From positions 744,001-808,000 of the forward strand of contig NZ_BNBI01000001.1 in assembly GCF_014655295.1 (NCBI RefSeq): a stretch of DNA of 64,000 nucleotides, given 5' to 3'. The stretch comes from Streptomyces fumanus (GTDB lineage: Bacteria > Actinomycetota > Actinomycetes > Streptomycetales > Streptomycetaceae). Below the pieces are notes generated by a model. It worked only from the letters and a program-made list of their open reading frames with translations, was not told the origin of the DNA and did no database searches. Positions 62,533 through 64,000 of the stretch are shown piece by piece; position 1 is the first letter of the stretch; each line of letters opens with the position of its first letter. The translations under genes were made by a program, and so were the position numbers.

Positions 62533-64000
62533 CCCCGCCCCCCGCCCGTCGCCGTCGGACCGGAGCGAACGGCAGCACGCCCACGCACAACCTGCCGCGA
62601 CGCGGCGCGGTCCGCCGGGCCCAGGCCATCACCACGTACGGTGTCGGCTCGCTCATCGCCGTCGATCACGAGTCCTTCATCGTCTCGGGCCTGGACGAGG
62701 CCGACCGGAGCTGGAACGGGGACGAGGCCCCGCGGATCTACGAGCGGCGCCTGGCCCGCCTGCTGGAGGTCGACTGCTTCAGGCTGCCACCGGCGTCGGA
62801 CGACACCAGCAAGGACGGCCTCCGGGTCCGCCGCTTCCCGCTGATGCACTCGTGCCCCGAGTGCAACGAACTCCAGCTCCATCGCGACTTCAACCCGCCC
62901 GCCGGTCGCAGCGTGTGCGGCACGTGCGAGGTGGACCTCGTCCCCTCCCGTTTCGTGGTGGCCTGCGAGGCCGGTCACCTCGACGAGTTCCCCTACTGGC
63001 AGTGGGTGCACCGCTCCACCGACCGAGGTTCCACGACAGGCGGGCGGTGCGGGGGAAAGCTCAGGCTGCGCACGTCGGGCCGTACGTCCTCGCTCCGCTC
63101 CATCATCGTCTCCTGCACCTGCGGGCAGGCACCCGAAGTGTCCATGGAGGGCTCCTTCCGCAGGAAGGCGCTCAAGGACCTGGGGCTCACCTGTCGGGGC
63201 GCCCGTCCGTGGCTCGGTTCCGCCGTCCCGTCGAAGGGTTGCGGACTCCCCCTGCGCACGCTGCAGCGTGGTTCCTCGTCGGTGTGGCAGCCGGTGCTGA
63301 AGTCGGCCCTGTCCATCCCGCCGTGGAGCCACAGGCGGGAGGATCCGCTCGCCGGGCACTGGGAGAAACTGCGGAAGTACGAAGACCGTGACCGCATCCA
63401 CGCCTACCTCGATGCCGTGTTCGACGAGCCATGGCCTCTTTCCGTGGACGAGGTGATGGAGTTGCTCGACGCGGAACGCGAGGAAGACCCCGTCGACGGC
63501 GCCACCCCCGCCTTCGACCACCGCTACCGCGCCCTGCGCAACAAGGAGTACGAGCGTCTTAGGGCCGGGAACGACGAGAGTGAGCAGTCCCGCGACGAAC
63601 AGTTCGTGTGCGAGACCCCGCTGGGCGACCAGAGCGTGCTCGGTCCGCTCGGCATCACCGGCCCGATGCTGGTGAAGAAGCTCCGCGAAGTGCGTGCCCT
63701 TAAGGCGTTCACCCGCCTCGTCGACGCCGAGTCGACGACCGACGCGAAGGAGATGCCGCTCTCCGAGAAGGCCCTGCGCTGGCTTCCGGCCATGGAGGTC
63801 CGCGGCGAAGGAGTCTTCCTCCGCCTGGACGAGAATCGATTGGCCACCTGGGAGAAGGCGACGGCGGTCGCGGCGCGGGTCGAGCGGATGCGCACCGCTC
63901 ACCAGCGGGTGCTGGACGAGCGGGCCGACGACCCGGGTCGGGCCGCGCCGTCCCCGGCGACCCCTCGCATGGTGCTGCTGCACACGCTGGCCCACGTCCT
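62529..64000 (+). CDS. drmB: DISARM DUF1998 protein DrmB, 3' end outside the window
   Basis: At least 490 aa, open at the right edge. The start has the DrmB signature VRRAQAITTYGVGSLIAV (the R-x2-Q-x4-YGxG motif). Cys clusters follow: SCPECNE, VCGTCEVD, ACEAGHLDEFPYWQW and SCTCGQ, fitting zinc-binding elements. The last visible residues PRMVLLHTLAHVL are the beginning of the DUF1998 core. DrmB forms the DrmAB complex that senses or loads on DNA ends. drmC (PLD nuclease) would be expected next, beyond the window. Confidence 0.9.
   Translation, partial: MTPPPARRRRTGANGSTPTHNLPRRGAVRRAQAITTYGVGSLIAVDHESFIVSGLDEADRSWNGDEAPRIYERRLARLLEVDCFRLPPASDDTSKDGLRVRRFPLMHSCPECNELQLHRDFNPPAGRSVCGTCEVDLVPSRFVVACEAGHLDEFPYWQWVHRSTDRGSTTGGRCGGKLRLRTSGRTSSLRSIIVSCTCGQAPEVSMEGSFRRKALKDLGLTCRGARPWLGSAVPSKGCGLPLRTLQRGSSSVWQPVLKSALSIPPWSHRREDPLAGHWEKLRKYEDRDRIHAYLDAVFDEPWPLSVDEVMELLDAEREEDPVDGATPAFDHRYRALRNKEYERLRAGNDESEQSRDEQFVCETPLGDQSVLGPLGITGPMLVKKLREVRALKAFTRLVDAESTTDAKEMPLSEKALRWLPAMEVRGEGVFLRLDENRLATWEKATAVAARVERMRTAHQRVLDERADDPGRAAPSPATPRMVLLHTLAHV

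Noticed and set aside
1-64000. Search for integrases, transposases, phage structural genes and rRNA.
   Set aside because: None was seen on either strand; the island at the right end shows no mobile-element gene inside the window.

Overview
The window is high-GC actinobacterial chromosome, almost certainly Streptomyces. The evidence is the extreme GC bias at third codon positions, many GTG starts, four-base ATGA/GTGA gene overlaps, the dispersed 'ggggcgcggggaactgcgc' repeat typical of Streptomyces intergenic DNA, and a cslA-glxA-GH6 locus next to an AA10 LPMO and a cdgA-like gene. From memory this order matches the S. coelicolor SCO2817-SCO2838 neighbourhood. No plasmid, integrase, phage structural gene or transposase was seen.

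Layout. (1) 1-5.2 kb: a RecB/Cas4-like nuclease (cut by the window edge), a protein of unknown function and an SF1 helicase in one operon, followed by a frameshifted remnant repeating the helicase C-terminus, two small genes and the first of three identical tRNA-Lys(CTT) genes. (2) 5.2-12 kb: a secreted M6-like metalloprotease divergent from a PAS-GGDEF-EAL protein (cdgA-like) with a BldD-type site between them, an LLM flavoprotein, a lipoprotein and two copies of an identical 84-nt RNA element, each with its own terminator. (3) 11.3-16.2 kb: an EhuBCDA-type (ectoine/hydroxyectoine) ABC importer with an Asp/Glu-racemase-like gene (EutA-like) on one side and an IclR regulator on the other. (4) 16.3-26.4 kb: a cell-surface glycan locus with an AA10 LPMO, SPFH protein, NlpC/P60 hydrolase, CslA synthase, GlxA copper-radical oxidase and GH6 lipoprotein, then a class F sortase and a surface protein. 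The second and third tRNA-Lys genes lie here. (5) 26.5-34 kb: a NagD-like phosphatase and a 2-aminoethylphosphonate-type operon (PhnSVUT importer, phosphonatase-like HAD, FAD oxidoreductase, GntR/UTRA regulator) with a PhnF-like operator. (6) 34-44.8 kb: accessory metabolism and regulation: an LAxTG surface protein, a ROK regulator and Gfo/Idh oxidoreductase around a perfect palindrome, an F420/flavin LLM protein, an FAH-family hydrolase, a minor YidC, an HxlR/MFS pair with paired operators, several tandem repeats and a SEC-C protein.

(7) 44.8-64 kb (continues past the edge) is a large anti-foreign-DNA island in three transcription units. The first is vsr plus two m5C methyltransferase genes; one enzyme has lost its catalytic Cys and the other is intact with a long insertion. 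The second, convergent with the first, is an XRE-HTH/GHKL ATPase, a 331-aa unknown and a DUF6339-like protein. The third, divergent from the second, is a small ORF, a 1,582-aa sacsin-type GHKL-SF2 helicase fusion, a UvrD-like helicase, DrmA and DrmB, tightly overlapped. DrmA/DrmB are the DISARM core, but the upstream partners are not the usual drmD or drmE as I know them, so this looks like a variant or composite DISARM system. It is the most promising part of the window.

Limits: every assignment comes from reading motifs and context. No alignment, HMM or covariance search was run.
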